Assembly (NCBI RefSeq): GCF_002980625.1
Contig: NZ_PVLR01000025.1
Coordinates: 1-36,278 of the forward strand
Source of the DNA: Malikia spinosa
GTDB lineage: Bacteria > Pseudomonadota > Gammaproteobacteria > Burkholderiales > Burkholderiaceae_C
Length of the DNA stretch: 36,278 bases
Direction: 5' to 3'
The notes under the pieces were generated by a model. That model saw nothing but the letters and a program-made list of their open reading frames with translations. It was not told the DNA's origin and made no database searches. This document shows, one piece after another, positions 20,304 to 27,182 of this stretch. Position 1 is the first letter of the stretch. Each line of letters opens with the position of its first letter. The position numbers were made by a program, and so were the translations under genes.

Positions 20304-22036
20304 AAGGATTCCTCCACCGCCTGCGCCACGATATGGGGCTTGACGCTCATGTCGGGCTGCTCGCCCAGGATGCGCAGCGCCTGCTGCACGGTCTCGCTGA
20401 ACACCGGCGCCGCGACCAGGCCGCCATAGACCTGGCCGGCGCTGGGCTCGTCGAGCATGACCGCGCAGATGATGCGGGGGTGCTCGATCGGCGCCATGCC
20501 GGTGAACCAGGCGCGGTACTTGCCGGCGGCATAGCCCTTGCCGGCCTGCTTGCGCGCGGTGCCGGACTTGCCGCCGACCGAATAGCCGATGGTCTGGGCG
20601 CGCTGGCCGGTGCCGCCGGGGCCGGTCGCCATCGCCAGCATCTTGAGCACCTGGGCTGCCGTGCGCGGCGAGAACACCTGGACGCCGACGGCGGGCTCGG
20701 GCTTCTTGAGGATGGTGGCAGGGATGATCTGCCCCTCGTTGCTGAACACGGTGTAGGAGCGCGCCATCTGGAACAGGCTGGCCGACAGGCCGTAGCCATA
20801 GGACATCGTGGCCTGCTCGATCGGCCGCCAGGTCTTGTAGGGCCGCACGCGGCCGCCGACCACGCCGGGAAACTCGAGCTGCGGCTTCTGGCCGAAACCG
20901 GCGGCAGTGAAGACCTCCCACATCTCGCGCGGCTGCATCTGCATCGCGAGCTTGGTGGTGCCGACGTTGGACGACTTCTGGATCACGCCTTCGACCGTCA
21001 GCGTGCCGTAGTTGTGGGTGTCCGAGATGGTCGAACCGGTGATCGTGAGGCGCCCGGGCGCGGTCTGGACCAGGGTCTCGGGCTTGACACGGCCGGATTC
21101 GAGCGCGAGCCCGATCGTGAACGGCTTCATGGTCGAACCGGGCTCGAAGGTATCGGTCAGCGCGCGGTTGCGCAACTGCTCGCCGGTCAGGTTCTGGCGC
21201 TGGTTCGGGTTGTAGCTCGGGTAGTTGGCCAGGGCCAGCAGCTCGCCGGAACGGGCATCGAGCACCACCACGCTGCCGGCACGGGCCTTGTGCGCGATCA
21301 CCTGGTCGCGCAGCTTCTGGTAGGCAAAATACTGGATCTTGCTGTCGATCGACAGCTGCAGGTCGCGGCCGTTCACGGGCGGAATCGCCTCGCGCGTGTC
21401 CTCGACCACCCGGCCCAGGCGATCCTTGATCACGCGCCGCGAACCGGCCTTGCCCGACAGGGCCTGGTTGAAGGCAAGCTCGATACCCTCCTGCCCGACA
21501 TCCTCGACGTTGGTGAAGCCGACCACATGCGCCGCCGACTCGCCCTCGGGATAATGGCGCTTGTACTCCTCGCGCAGGTGCAGGCCCTTGATGCCGAGCG
21601 CCTTGACCTTGAGCGCCACCGGCTCATCGACCTGGCGCTGGATCCAGACGAAGTTCTTGCCGCCCTTGCTGATGCGTTGCTTGAACTCCGCCAGCGACAG
21701 CCCCAGCAGTTCGGCCACCTGGCCGAGCTTGGGATCATCGAGCTCGATGTCGGACGGCTCGACCCAGATGCTTTGCGCGACCACGCTGGTGGCCAGGATC
21801 ACGCCGTTGCGGTCGAGCACCTGCCCGCGGCTGGCCGGCAACTCGAGCGTGCGCGCATAACGCACCTCGCCCTGGCGCAGGAAGAAGTCGTTGCCCAATA
21901 CCTGCACATAGGCGGCACGGCCGGCCATGACGACAAAGCCGAGCGCCATCAGGCCGACGATGGCCTTGCTGCGGCCAGGCGGCGTCTTGCTGGCCAGCAG
22001 CGGACTGCTGCTGTAGGCAATGCTGCGACGACTCAC
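20300..22036 (-). CDS. ftsI: septal transpeptidase FtsI (PBP3)
   Basis: FtsI is the class B penicillin-binding protein that cross-links septal peptidoglycan in complex with FtsW. The 578-residue protein has an N-terminal membrane anchor (about residues 24-45) and a pedestal domain. Its transpeptidase domain has the three active-site motifs in order: SxxK at S301-K304 (GSTMKP), SxN at S355-N357 and KSGT at K490-T493. It starts with GTG at 22036, overlapping the ftsL stop as GTGA, and its own stop overlaps murE in the same way. The length and motif spacing match the family, with no sign of resistance-type insertions at the SxN motif. Confidence 0.98.
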   Translation of the reverse strand: MSRRSIAYSSSPLLASKTPPGRSKAIVGLMALGFVVMAGRAAYVQVLGNDFFLRQGEVRYARTLELPASRGQVLDRNGVILATSVVAQSIWVEPSDIELDDPKLGQVAELLGLSLAEFKQRISKGGKNFVWIQRQVDEPVALKVKALGIKGLHLREEYKRHYPEGESAAHVVGFTNVEDVGQEGIELAFNQALSGKAGSRRVIKDRLGRVVEDTREAIPPVNGRDLQLSIDSKIQYFAYQKLRDQVIAHKARAGSVVVLDARSGELLALANYPSYNPNQRQNLTGEQLRNRALTDTFEPGSTMKPFTIGLALESGRVKPETLVQTAPGRLTITGSTISDTHNYGTLTVEGVIQKSSNVGTTKLAMQMQPREMWEVFTAAGFGQKPQLEFPGVVGGRVRPYKTWRPIEQATMSYGYGLSASLFQMARSYTVFSNEGQIIPATILKKPEPAVGVQVFSPRTAAQVLKMLAMATGPGGTGQRAQTIGYSVGGKSGTARKQAGKGYAAGKYRAWFTGMAPIEHPRIICAVMLDEPSAGQVYGGLVAAPVFSETVQQALRILGEQPDMSVKPHIVAQAVEESL

Positions 22037-22323
22037 GGCTGCCCCTTGACAGCCGCCACCGCTGCAGACTGCAGATACTCGGTCACGGCCGGGTTGGTCG
22101 GCCGCATGCGCAACTGGCCGGCGGCGAGCTGCTGCACCCGGACCGGCGCGGCCAGGGTGCGCTTCTGTGCCAGCAGCTGGTCGTAATCGGCCTCGAGCCG
22201 CGAGGCCTGCGACTGGGCCTTGCTCAGGGCCATGTAGACCCGGCGCGCTTCATAACGCACGTTCACCAAGCAAAAGGCGCTGACCAGCAGCGCCAGCAGC
22301 AAGGCCACGTTGAAACGAATCAC
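22033..22323 (-). CDS. ftsL: cell division protein FtsL
   Basis: FtsL is a small bitopic membrane protein that forms a coiled coil with FtsB and joins FtsQ in the divisome. The 96-residue product has one N-terminal span (about residues 6-24) followed by a periplasmic helix with heptad-like hydrophobic spacing ([20 protein letters not shown]). Conservation is low, but size, topology and position between rsmH and ftsI make the call firm. The GTG start overlaps the rsmH stop by four bases. Confidence 0.93.
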   Translation of the reverse strand: MIRFNVALLLALLVSAFCLVNVRYEARRVYMALSKAQSQASRLEADYDQLLAQKRTLAAPVRVQQLAAGQLRMRPTNPAVTEYLQSAAVAAVKGQP

Positions 22324-23246
22324 GGCGCCTCCGCGTCAGTGCGCTCGGCCACGCGCATCACGGCGCTGCGCGCGCGCGGATTGGCGGCAACCTCGCGCTC
22401 GCCCGGCATGACGCGCTCGATGCTGCGCAGTGCCATCGGCTTCGGGGCAGCGAACGGGGCACGGCGGTCGTAGACCTCCTTCGAGTGCTGGGCGATGAAC
22501 TGCTTGACGATGCGGTCCTCGAGCGAATGGAAGCTGATCACGACCAGCCGCCCGCCCGGACGCAGCACGCGCAGGCTCGCGCTCAGCGCTTGCTGCAGTT
22601 CTTCAAGTTCGGCATTGATGAAAATCCGAAGAGCCTGAAATGTGCGCGTTGCAGGGTCCTTGCCCGGCTCGCGGGTTTTGACCGCGCCAGCCACGACTTC
22701 GGCCAGCTCGGCGGTGGTTCGAAGCGGGCCCCGTTCCTGTCGGCGACGATCAATCGCCTTTGCAATCTGTTGAGCAAACCGTTCTTCGCCGTAGTCACGT
22801 ATCACCTCCGCCATCTGGGGAATTTCGGCCTCGGCCAGCCAGTCAGCCACGCTCTCGCCCCGGCTGGGGTCCATGCGCATGTCCAGCGGCCCGTCGTGCC
22901 GGAAGGAAAAACCCCGTGCAGGGTCGTCGATCTGGGGCGAGCTGACCCCGAGATCCATCAGGATGCCGTCGGCACAGGCTGCCGGCAGCTCCGCCATGAA
23001 CTTGAAGCCCTCATGGCGAATCGAAAAGCGCGGGTCGGCCAGCGCCAGTGCATCGGCCACGGCCACCGCCTGCGGGTCCTTGTCGAAACCGGTCAGGCGG
23101 CCCTCGGCCCCAAGCCGGGACAGGATCAGGCGCGAGTGACCACCGCGACCGAAGGTCGCATCGATGTAATGTCCATCCGGTCGAACCTCAAGCGAGTCGA
23201 CCGCCTCGTCCAACAGGACGGTGCAATGTGAGAGCGGAGTTTGCAC
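22320..23246 (-). CDS. rsmH: 16S rRNA (cytosine(1402)-N4)-methyltransferase
   Basis: RsmH (MraW) methylates N4 of C1402 in the decoding centre of 16S rRNA. The 308-residue protein has the SAM-binding loop [14 protein letters not shown], the [11 protein letters not shown] motif, the [11 protein letters not shown] segment and the C-terminal [14 protein letters not shown] motif. The start is GTG at 23246, 10 bases after the mraZ stop, with an AAGG ribosome binding site. The middle of the gene (about 22600-22810) uses codons that are rare in its neighbours (ATA, TTT, GCT, CGA, ACA, CTT), giving a lower-GC patch inside an otherwise GC-biased gene. Confidence 0.98.
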   Translation of the reverse strand: MQTPLSHCTVLLDEAVDSLEVRPDGHYIDATFGRGGHSRLILSRLGAEGRLTGFDKDPQAVAVADALALADPRFSIRHEGFKFMAELPAACADGILMDLGVSSPQIDDPARGFSFRHDGPLDMRMDPSRGESVADWLAEAEIPQMAEVIRDYGEERFAQQIAKAIDRRRQERGPLRTTAELAEVVAGAVKTREPGKDPATRTFQALRIFINAELEELQQALSASLRVLRPGGRLVVISFHSLEDRIVKQFIAQHSKEVYDRRAPFAAPKPMALRSIERVMPGEREVAANPRARSAVMRVAERTDAEAP

Positions 23247-23256
23247 TGCCGTGCCT

Positions 23257-23685
23257 TCAGAAAGAGAAGTCCTTGAAGACGTCGGGCATCTCGCCCTTCA
23301 TCGCCTCGGCTTCCTGGGCCGCATAAGTTTGCGCGTCCCAAAGTTCGAAATGGTTGCCCATGCCGAGCAGCACGGCCCCCTTGGTGATTCCCGCGGCGGA
23401 GCGCAGCTCGGGCGCCACGAGCACGCGCCCTGAGGCATCGAGCTCGCAGTCGATCGCATTGCCCAGGAAGATCCGCTTCCACCACTGAGCCGACATCGGC
23501 AGCTCGGCAATGCGGGCGCGAAAAGCTTCCCATTCGGGACGCGGAAAGATCATGAGGCAACCGTGCGGGTGCTTGGTGATCGTGAGTTGGCCAGCCGCGG
23601 TCGCGCTCAGCACATCACGATGCCGCGTCGGCACGGAAAGCCGACCCTTGGCATCGAGACTGATCGAGGACGCTCCCTGAAACAC
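23257..23685 (-). CDS. mraZ: transcriptional regulator MraZ
   Basis: MraZ is the DNA-binding repressor of the dcw operon and a member of the AbrB/SpoVT superfamily. In the species studied it forms ring-shaped oligomers and binds short direct repeats in front of its own gene. The 142-residue protein has the two duplicated half-domains with their DxxxR motifs ([10 protein letters not shown] near residue 12 and [14 protein letters not shown] near residue 76). The start is GTG at 23685, giving [16 protein letters not shown]. An ATG five bases upstream is out of frame, and AAAGG lies about 9 bases before the GTG. A four-box repeat of the type bound by MraZ begins about 19 bases upstream of the start. 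Confidence 0.96.
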   Translation of the reverse strand: MFQGASSISLDAKGRLSVPTRHRDVLSATAAGQLTITKHPHGCLMIFPRPEWEAFRARIAELPMSAQWWKRIFLGNAIDCELDASGRVLVAPELRSAAGITKGAVLLGMGNHFELWDAQTYAAQEAEAMKGEMPDVFKDFSF

Positions 23686-23703
23686 GGCATCTGGCCTTTG
23701 AAA

Positions 23704-23740
23704 ACACTTTTCACCACTTTATTGCACTTTTTTCCACTGT
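23704..23740 (-). promoter_or_regulatory. four-box direct repeat, probable MraZ operator
   Basis: Read on the mraZ strand there are four 7-base boxes, each followed by a 3-base spacer: ACAGTGG, AAAGTGC, AAAGTGG and AAAGTGT (+ strand positions 23734-23740, 23724-23730, 23714-23720, 23704-23710). The exact 10-base period puts all boxes on one face of the helix. AAAGTG boxes with 3-base spacers are what I recall for mollicute MraZ, and E. coli MraZ uses TGGG repeats with the same 10-base period. The function is inferred from this match and from position just ahead of mraZ. Confidence 0.7.
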
Positions 23741-23765
23741 AGCACCAAAACAGTGATCCAAACAA
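23736..23765 (-). promoter_or_regulatory. candidate sigma-70 promoter of the dcw cluster
   Basis: On the mraZ strand a TTGTTT (-35-like, 23760-23765) is followed after 18 bases by TACAGT (-10-like, 23736-23741). The -10 would overlap the first MraZ box, which suits repression by MraZ. The match is partial. The surrounding region (about 23690-23830) is strikingly AT-rich for this genome and offers other TTGATT and TTTACT elements, so the exact promoter is uncertain. Confidence 0.3.
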
Positions 23766-23912
23766 GTAAATGTTTGTTTTTTTAAAATGAAATCAAAGAC
23801 TTAGGATTTCGCACCCGATACGGGATCAGGAAAAACCCTAGGCCACATAAGCACTTAGCCGCCGGACTGCAGACGCGACCTCAAGTCGGGTCGGCGCAGC
23901 GGGCCAGGACCT

Positions 23913-24389
23913 TCAGCGGCAACCGGCCTGCTCGCGTTGCTGACGCAAGGCTTGCTGCTTGTTGCGGATGAACTCCTGGCGGCGCGCCGTGAGCTTCTGG
24001 CGGCTGAAGCTTTGCTGGCGCTCGAGCTCGGCCTGCCACTTGGCGCAACGCGCCTGCTGGCGGGCCTGCTCACGGGCCTGGGCCTTGGCCTCGCGCTCGA
24101 TGACGGCCTGTTCGCTGCGGCGCGAATCGCCGGCCACAACCGCCTTGGCAGCGCGACCGGCGCCCTGCTCGGCCACCTTGACCTGGCGCTCGAAGCTCAT
24201 GCCGGCCGGCACGCTTTCGATGCGCTCGATCAGCGCGCCATGCTGCTGGCAGTGCTCGCTGGACCAGAACTGGCCGCCGCCATAGGCGCGGCAGCGGTAG
24301 ATCTGGCCGGGTGGTTCGGCCTCAGCGGCCCCATGAAAGAGCAGGACCCAGCCCAGCAGAGCCCAGGCAGCGCGGCAGCGAAAGGCCAT
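23913..24389 (-). CDS. small secreted or periplasmic protein of unknown function (DUF4124-like N-terminus)
   Basis: The 158-residue product has a signal peptide (hydrophobic run in residues 8-20, likely cleavage after AEA around residue 24). Next comes a short Cys-containing segment, IYRCRAYGGGQFWSSEHC, which resembles DUF4124-type proteins of Burkholderiales. The rest is a long Arg/Gln/Lys/Ala-rich helical region with scattered Cys, probably coiled coil. The ATG has an excellent GGGGAGGA ribosome binding site, and a good promoter lies just upstream, so this is a real gene with its own transcript. It lies between hslU and mraZ on the same strand. No function can be assigned; a periplasmic or envelope role is inferred only from the signal peptide. 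Confidence 0.75.
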   Translation of the reverse strand: MAFRCRAAWALLGWVLLFHGAAEAEPPGQIYRCRAYGGGQFWSSEHCQQHGALIERIESVPAGMSFERQVKVAEQGAGRAAKAVVAGDSRRSEQAVIEREAKAQAREQARQQARCAKWQAELERQQSFSRQKLTARRQEFIRNKQQALRQQREQAGCR

Positions 24390-24415
24390 GACATCCTCCC
24401 CCTTTGGATGAATTT

Positions 24416-24444
24416 ATCATACCGAGGGAAAGGCGCTGCGTCAC
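24416..24444 (-). promoter_or_regulatory. candidate sigma-70 promoter for the small secreted protein gene
   Basis: On the minus strand GTGACG (-35-like, 24439-24444) is followed by exactly 17 bases and then TATGAT (-10, 24416-24421, five of six consensus bases). Transcription would start about 20 bases before the ATG at 24389 and give a short leader carrying the GGGGAGGA ribosome binding site. Confidence 0.5.
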
Positions 24445-24469
24445 GCGCCAGACCGGCACTCAAGCCATC

Positions 24470-25813
24470 TCAGAGGATGTAGCGCGACAGGTCCTCGTTC
24501 TGGCTCAGCGCGCCCAGGCGGGCATCGACATAGACCTGATCGATGGTCACGGTCTGGCCCTCGAGCTTGGTGGCATCGAAGCTGACCTCGTCGAGCAGAT
24601 GCTCCATCACGGTCGCCAGGCGGCGCGCGCCGATGTTCTCGGTGCGCTCGTTGACCTCGTAGGCGATCGCCGCCAACCGGGTGATGCCGTCCGGGGTGAA
24701 GGCCAGCTGCACCCCTTCGGTCGCCAGCAGCGCCTGGTACTGGCGCACCAGGCTGGCATGGGTCTGGGTCAGGATGGCCTCGAAGTCGGCCACCGTCAGC
24801 GATTGCAGCTCGACCCGGATCGGCAGCCGACCCTGCAGCTCGGGCAGCAGGTCGCTCGGCTTGCTGAGGTGGAAGGCGCCGCTGGCAATGAACAGGATAT
24901 GGTCGGTCTTGATCGCGCCGTACTTGGTCGAGACCGTCGTGCCCTCGACCAGCGGCAGCAGGTCGCGCTGCACGCCCTGGCGCGAGACCTCGCCGGTGTT
25001 CTGGCCGTCGCTGCGGCTGGTGACCTTGTCGATCTCGTCGATGAAGACGATGCCGTTCTGCTCGGCATTGTGCAGCGCCTGCTGCTTGACCTCGTCCTCG
25101 TTGAGCAGCTTGGCGGCCTCCTCGTCGATCAGGAGCTTCCTGGCCTCGCCGATCTTGAGCTTGCGCGCCTTCTTCTTGCCGGCGCCGAACTGGCTGAACA
25201 TGCCGCGCAGCTGATCGGCCATCTCCTCCATGCCGGCCGGGGTCATGACCTCGAGCTGCGGTGCGGCCGCCGCGAGATCGAGTTCGATCTCCTTGTCGTC
25301 GAGCTCGCCCTGGCGCAGCTTCTTGCGAAACACCTGACGCGCGGCGCTGTCGGCCGGCCGCTCATCGGCATTGAAGCCAAAGCCCTCGCCGCGCGGCGGC
25401 GGGATCAGCGCGTCGAGAATGCGCTCCTCGGCGGCGTCTTCGGCGCGCACGCGCACCTTGGCCATTTCGGCCTCGCGCTGCTGCTTGACCGCGATGTCGG
25501 CCAGGTCACGGATGATCGAATCGACATCCTTGCCGACATAGCCGACCTCGGTGAACTTGGTCGCCTCGACCTTGATGAAGGGCGCATTGGCCAGCTTGGC
25601 CAGGCGGCGCGCGATCTCGGTCTTGCCGACGCCGGTCGGGCCGATCATCAGGATGTTCTTGGGCGTGATCTCCGGGCGCAGCTTGGGCTCGACCTGCTGG
25701 CGGCGCCAGCGGTTGCGCAGCGCGATCGCGACCGCGCGCTTGGCCGCCTGCTGGCCGATGATGTGGGCATCGAGCTCGGAGACGATTTCCTGGGGGGTCA
25801 TGGCGGACGACAT
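24470..25813 (-). CDS. hslU: HslU ATPase subunit of the HslUV protease
   Basis: HslU is the AAA+ unfoldase that feeds substrates to the HslV peptidase in the cytoplasm. The 447-residue protein has Walker A GPTGVGKT (58-65), the pore-loop region GYVGKD, a charged intermediate domain (about residues 110-230), Walker [10 protein letters not shown], sensor motifs near ENIGARRL, and the C-terminal LSRYIL tail that docks into HslV. It starts with ATG two bases after the hslV stop, with a GAGGT ribosome binding site inside hslV, so the two are co-translated. Confidence 0.98.
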   Translation of the reverse strand: MSSAMTPQEIVSELDAHIIGQQAAKRAVAIALRNRWRRQQVEPKLRPEITPKNILMIGPTGVGKTEIARRLAKLANAPFIKVEATKFTEVGYVGKDVDSIIRDLADIAVKQQREAEMAKVRVRAEDAAEERILDALIPPPRGEGFGFNADERPADSAARQVFRKKLRQGELDDKEIELDLAAAAPQLEVMTPAGMEEMADQLRGMFSQFGAGKKKARKLKIGEARKLLIDEEAAKLLNEDEVKQQALHNAEQNGIVFIDEIDKVTSRSDGQNTGEVSRQGVQRDLLPLVEGTTVSTKYGAIKTDHILFIASGAFHLSKPSDLLPELQGRLPIRVELQSLTVADFEAILTQTHASLVRQYQALLATEGVQLAFTPDGITRLAAIAYEVNERTENIGARRLATVMEHLLDEVSFDATKLEGQTVTIDQVYVDARLGALSQNEDLSRYIL

Positions 25814-25815
25814 GG

Positions 25816-26376
25816 TTACAGGACCTCGACCGTGTGGTTCATGTTGGTGTAGATGCAGAGCTCGCCCGCGATCGCGAGCGACTTGCGCACGATGGCTTCG
25901 GCATCGAGCTCGGTGTGGTCGAGCAGCGCCTTGGCCGCCGACTGGGCATAGGCGCCGCCCGAACCGATCGCGACGATGCCGTGCTCGGGTTCGAGCACAT
26001 CGCCGTTGCCGGTGATGATCAGGCTGGCAGTCTTGTCGGCCACGGCCAGCATGGCCTCGAGCCGGCGCAGCACGCGGTCGGTGCGCCAGTCCTTGGTCAG
26101 TTCGATCGCGGCGCGCACCAGATGACCCTGGTGCTTCTCGAGCTTGGCCTCGAAGCGCTCGAACAGGGTGAAGGCGTCGGCGGTCGCGCCAGCGAAACCG
26201 GCCAGCACCTGGTCGCGGTAGAGCTTGCGCACCTTGCGCGCCGTGCCCTTGACGACGATGTGGCCGAGCGTGACCTGGCCGTCACCGCCAATCGCGACCT
26301 GAACGCCCTGCGGCGTCTGGCGCCGCACGCAGACGATGGTCGTGCCGTAGAAGATCGAGGAGTCTTTGTGTTCCAT
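25816..26376 (-). CDS. hslV: HslV peptidase subunit of the HslUV protease
   Basis: HslV is the proteasome beta-like threonine peptidase of the HslUV complex. The 186-residue product carries an 11-residue leader before the GTTIV motif. T12 should become the N-terminal nucleophile after removal of the leader, whereas E. coli needs only Met removal. Conserved GGDGQVTLG, the [14 protein letters not shown] segment and the C-terminal ICIYTN-like sequence ([15 protein letters not shown]) are present. The ATG has AAGG upstream. A small CTCGC/GCGAG hairpin precedes that site. I found no convincing sigma-32 promoter in the 71-base gap to dksA, so expression may come partly from dksA read-through. Confidence 0.97.
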   Translation of the reverse strand: MEHKDSSIFYGTTIVCVRRQTPQGVQVAIGGDGQVTLGHIVVKGTARKVRKLYRDQVLAGFAGATADAFTLFERFEAKLEKHQGHLVRAAIELTKDWRTDRVLRRLEAMLAVADKTASLIITGNGDVLEPEHGIVAIGSGGAYAQSAAKALLDHTELDAEAIVRKSLAIAGELCIYTNMNHTVEVL

Positions 26377-26447
26377 GGCCCTTATTCTCGCAGGCGAGCA
26401 CGCTTATTGCGCGGCAAGCCAGCGAGACCACGACGGGCCTGGGAACA

Positions 26448-26930
26448 TCAGTCGCCGAACATCTTCTGCTTGAGCTCGCGGCGCTGCTGGGCCTCGAGCG
26501 ACAGGTTGGCGGTCGGACGTGCCAGCAGGCGGCCGACGCCGATCGGCTCGCCGGTCTCGGCGCAGTAGCCGTAGTCGCCGGAATCGATGCTCACGATCGA
26601 CTGCTCGATCTTCTTGAGCAGCTTGCGCTCACGGTCACGCGTGCGCAGCTCGAGCGCATGCTCTTCCTCGATCGTGGCGCGATCGGCCGGATCGGGCACG
26701 ACCGAGGTGTCCTCGCGCAGGTGCTCGGTGGTCTCGCCGGCGTTGGCCAGGATGCCGGCCTTGATGGCTTGCAGCTTGCGGCGGAAATAAGCCAGCTGGA
26801 CCTCGTTCATGTACTCGCTCTCGGGCATGGCGAGCATGTCGGCGTCGGTCAGTTGCTCCAATGGCTTGGTCTTCCAGTGGTCTGCCAACTGGGGATCCTG
26901 GGCGGCGGTCTTGGGTGCGGTGGTAGACAT
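26448..26930 (-). CDS. dksA: RNA polymerase-binding transcription factor DksA (single-cysteine form)
   Basis: DksA binds the RNA polymerase secondary channel and, with ppGpp, tunes rRNA and amino-acid promoters. The 160-residue protein has the long coiled coil with the catalytic-tip motif PDPADRA (D80, D83, A85), then the C-terminal zinc-finger-like fold. Only one of the four zinc cysteines remains, C123 (YCAETGEPIG). The second position is T126 and the last pair lies in a cysteine-free NLSLEAQQRRE. I recall similar finger replacements in other Burkholderiales DksA and in Pseudomonas DksA2, which works without zinc. The start ATG has only a weak GAAG upstream. The gene lies between a CobW-family GTPase gene and hslV, and its roughly 250-base leader contains strong dyads. 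Confidence 0.95.
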   Translation of the reverse strand: MSTTAPKTAAQDPQLADHWKTKPLEQLTDADMLAMPESEYMNEVQLAYFRRKLQAIKAGILANAGETTEHLREDTSVVPDPADRATIEEEHALELRTRDRERKLLKKIEQSIVSIDSGDYGYCAETGEPIGVGRLLARPTANLSLEAQQRRELKQKMFGD

Positions 26931-27063
26931 GATGGCTTCGATGGAGTGGGAATGGAGAACGGTGGCTGCAGCAGCCCTGCCGGCCGGTCAATCGGCGCGG
27001 GGAGGCGAGCTGTCGAGGTTCAAAACCGTTCTCCTTGATGCCCCTGGGGGCGGTCCTGGTGTT

Positions 27064-27098
27064 GGGCCGGATCAGGCGTTACGCAACGCCTGCGGCCC
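27064..27098 (-). promoter_or_regulatory. stem-loop in the spacer between the CobW-family gene and dksA
   Basis: A perfect 8-base stem, CAGGCGTT/AACGCCTG, with a 4-base loop ACGC (27073-27092), is nested in an outer GGGCC/GGCCC pairing (27064-27068 with 27094-27098). There is no U-tract on either strand. It may be a terminator-like or processing element after the CobW-family gene or part of the dksA leader. A TATAAA on the minus strand just upstream (near 27120) could be a -10 element, but no partner -35 is clear. The rest of the 252-base spacer holds further GC-rich dyads and no reading frame I would support. Confidence 0.4.
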
Positions 27099-27182
27099 TC
27101 ACTCTTATCTTTCTGACTTTATAAACGCCTGACGCGCACTAAGGCCCGCGGCGGCGGCATTGTAACGGTGCCGCGCGACGCT

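Noticed and set aside
20304-20921. Upstream extension of the murE frame to 724 codons
   Set aside because: It lies over the ftsI transpeptidase domain in another frame. The GTG at 20303 has a GGAGG site 7 bases upstream and fits the family N-terminus.
26377-26447. Sigma-32 heat-shock promoter for hslVU
   Set aside because: A CTTGCC resembling a -35 is present, but no CCCCATNT-like -10 follows at the right distance.
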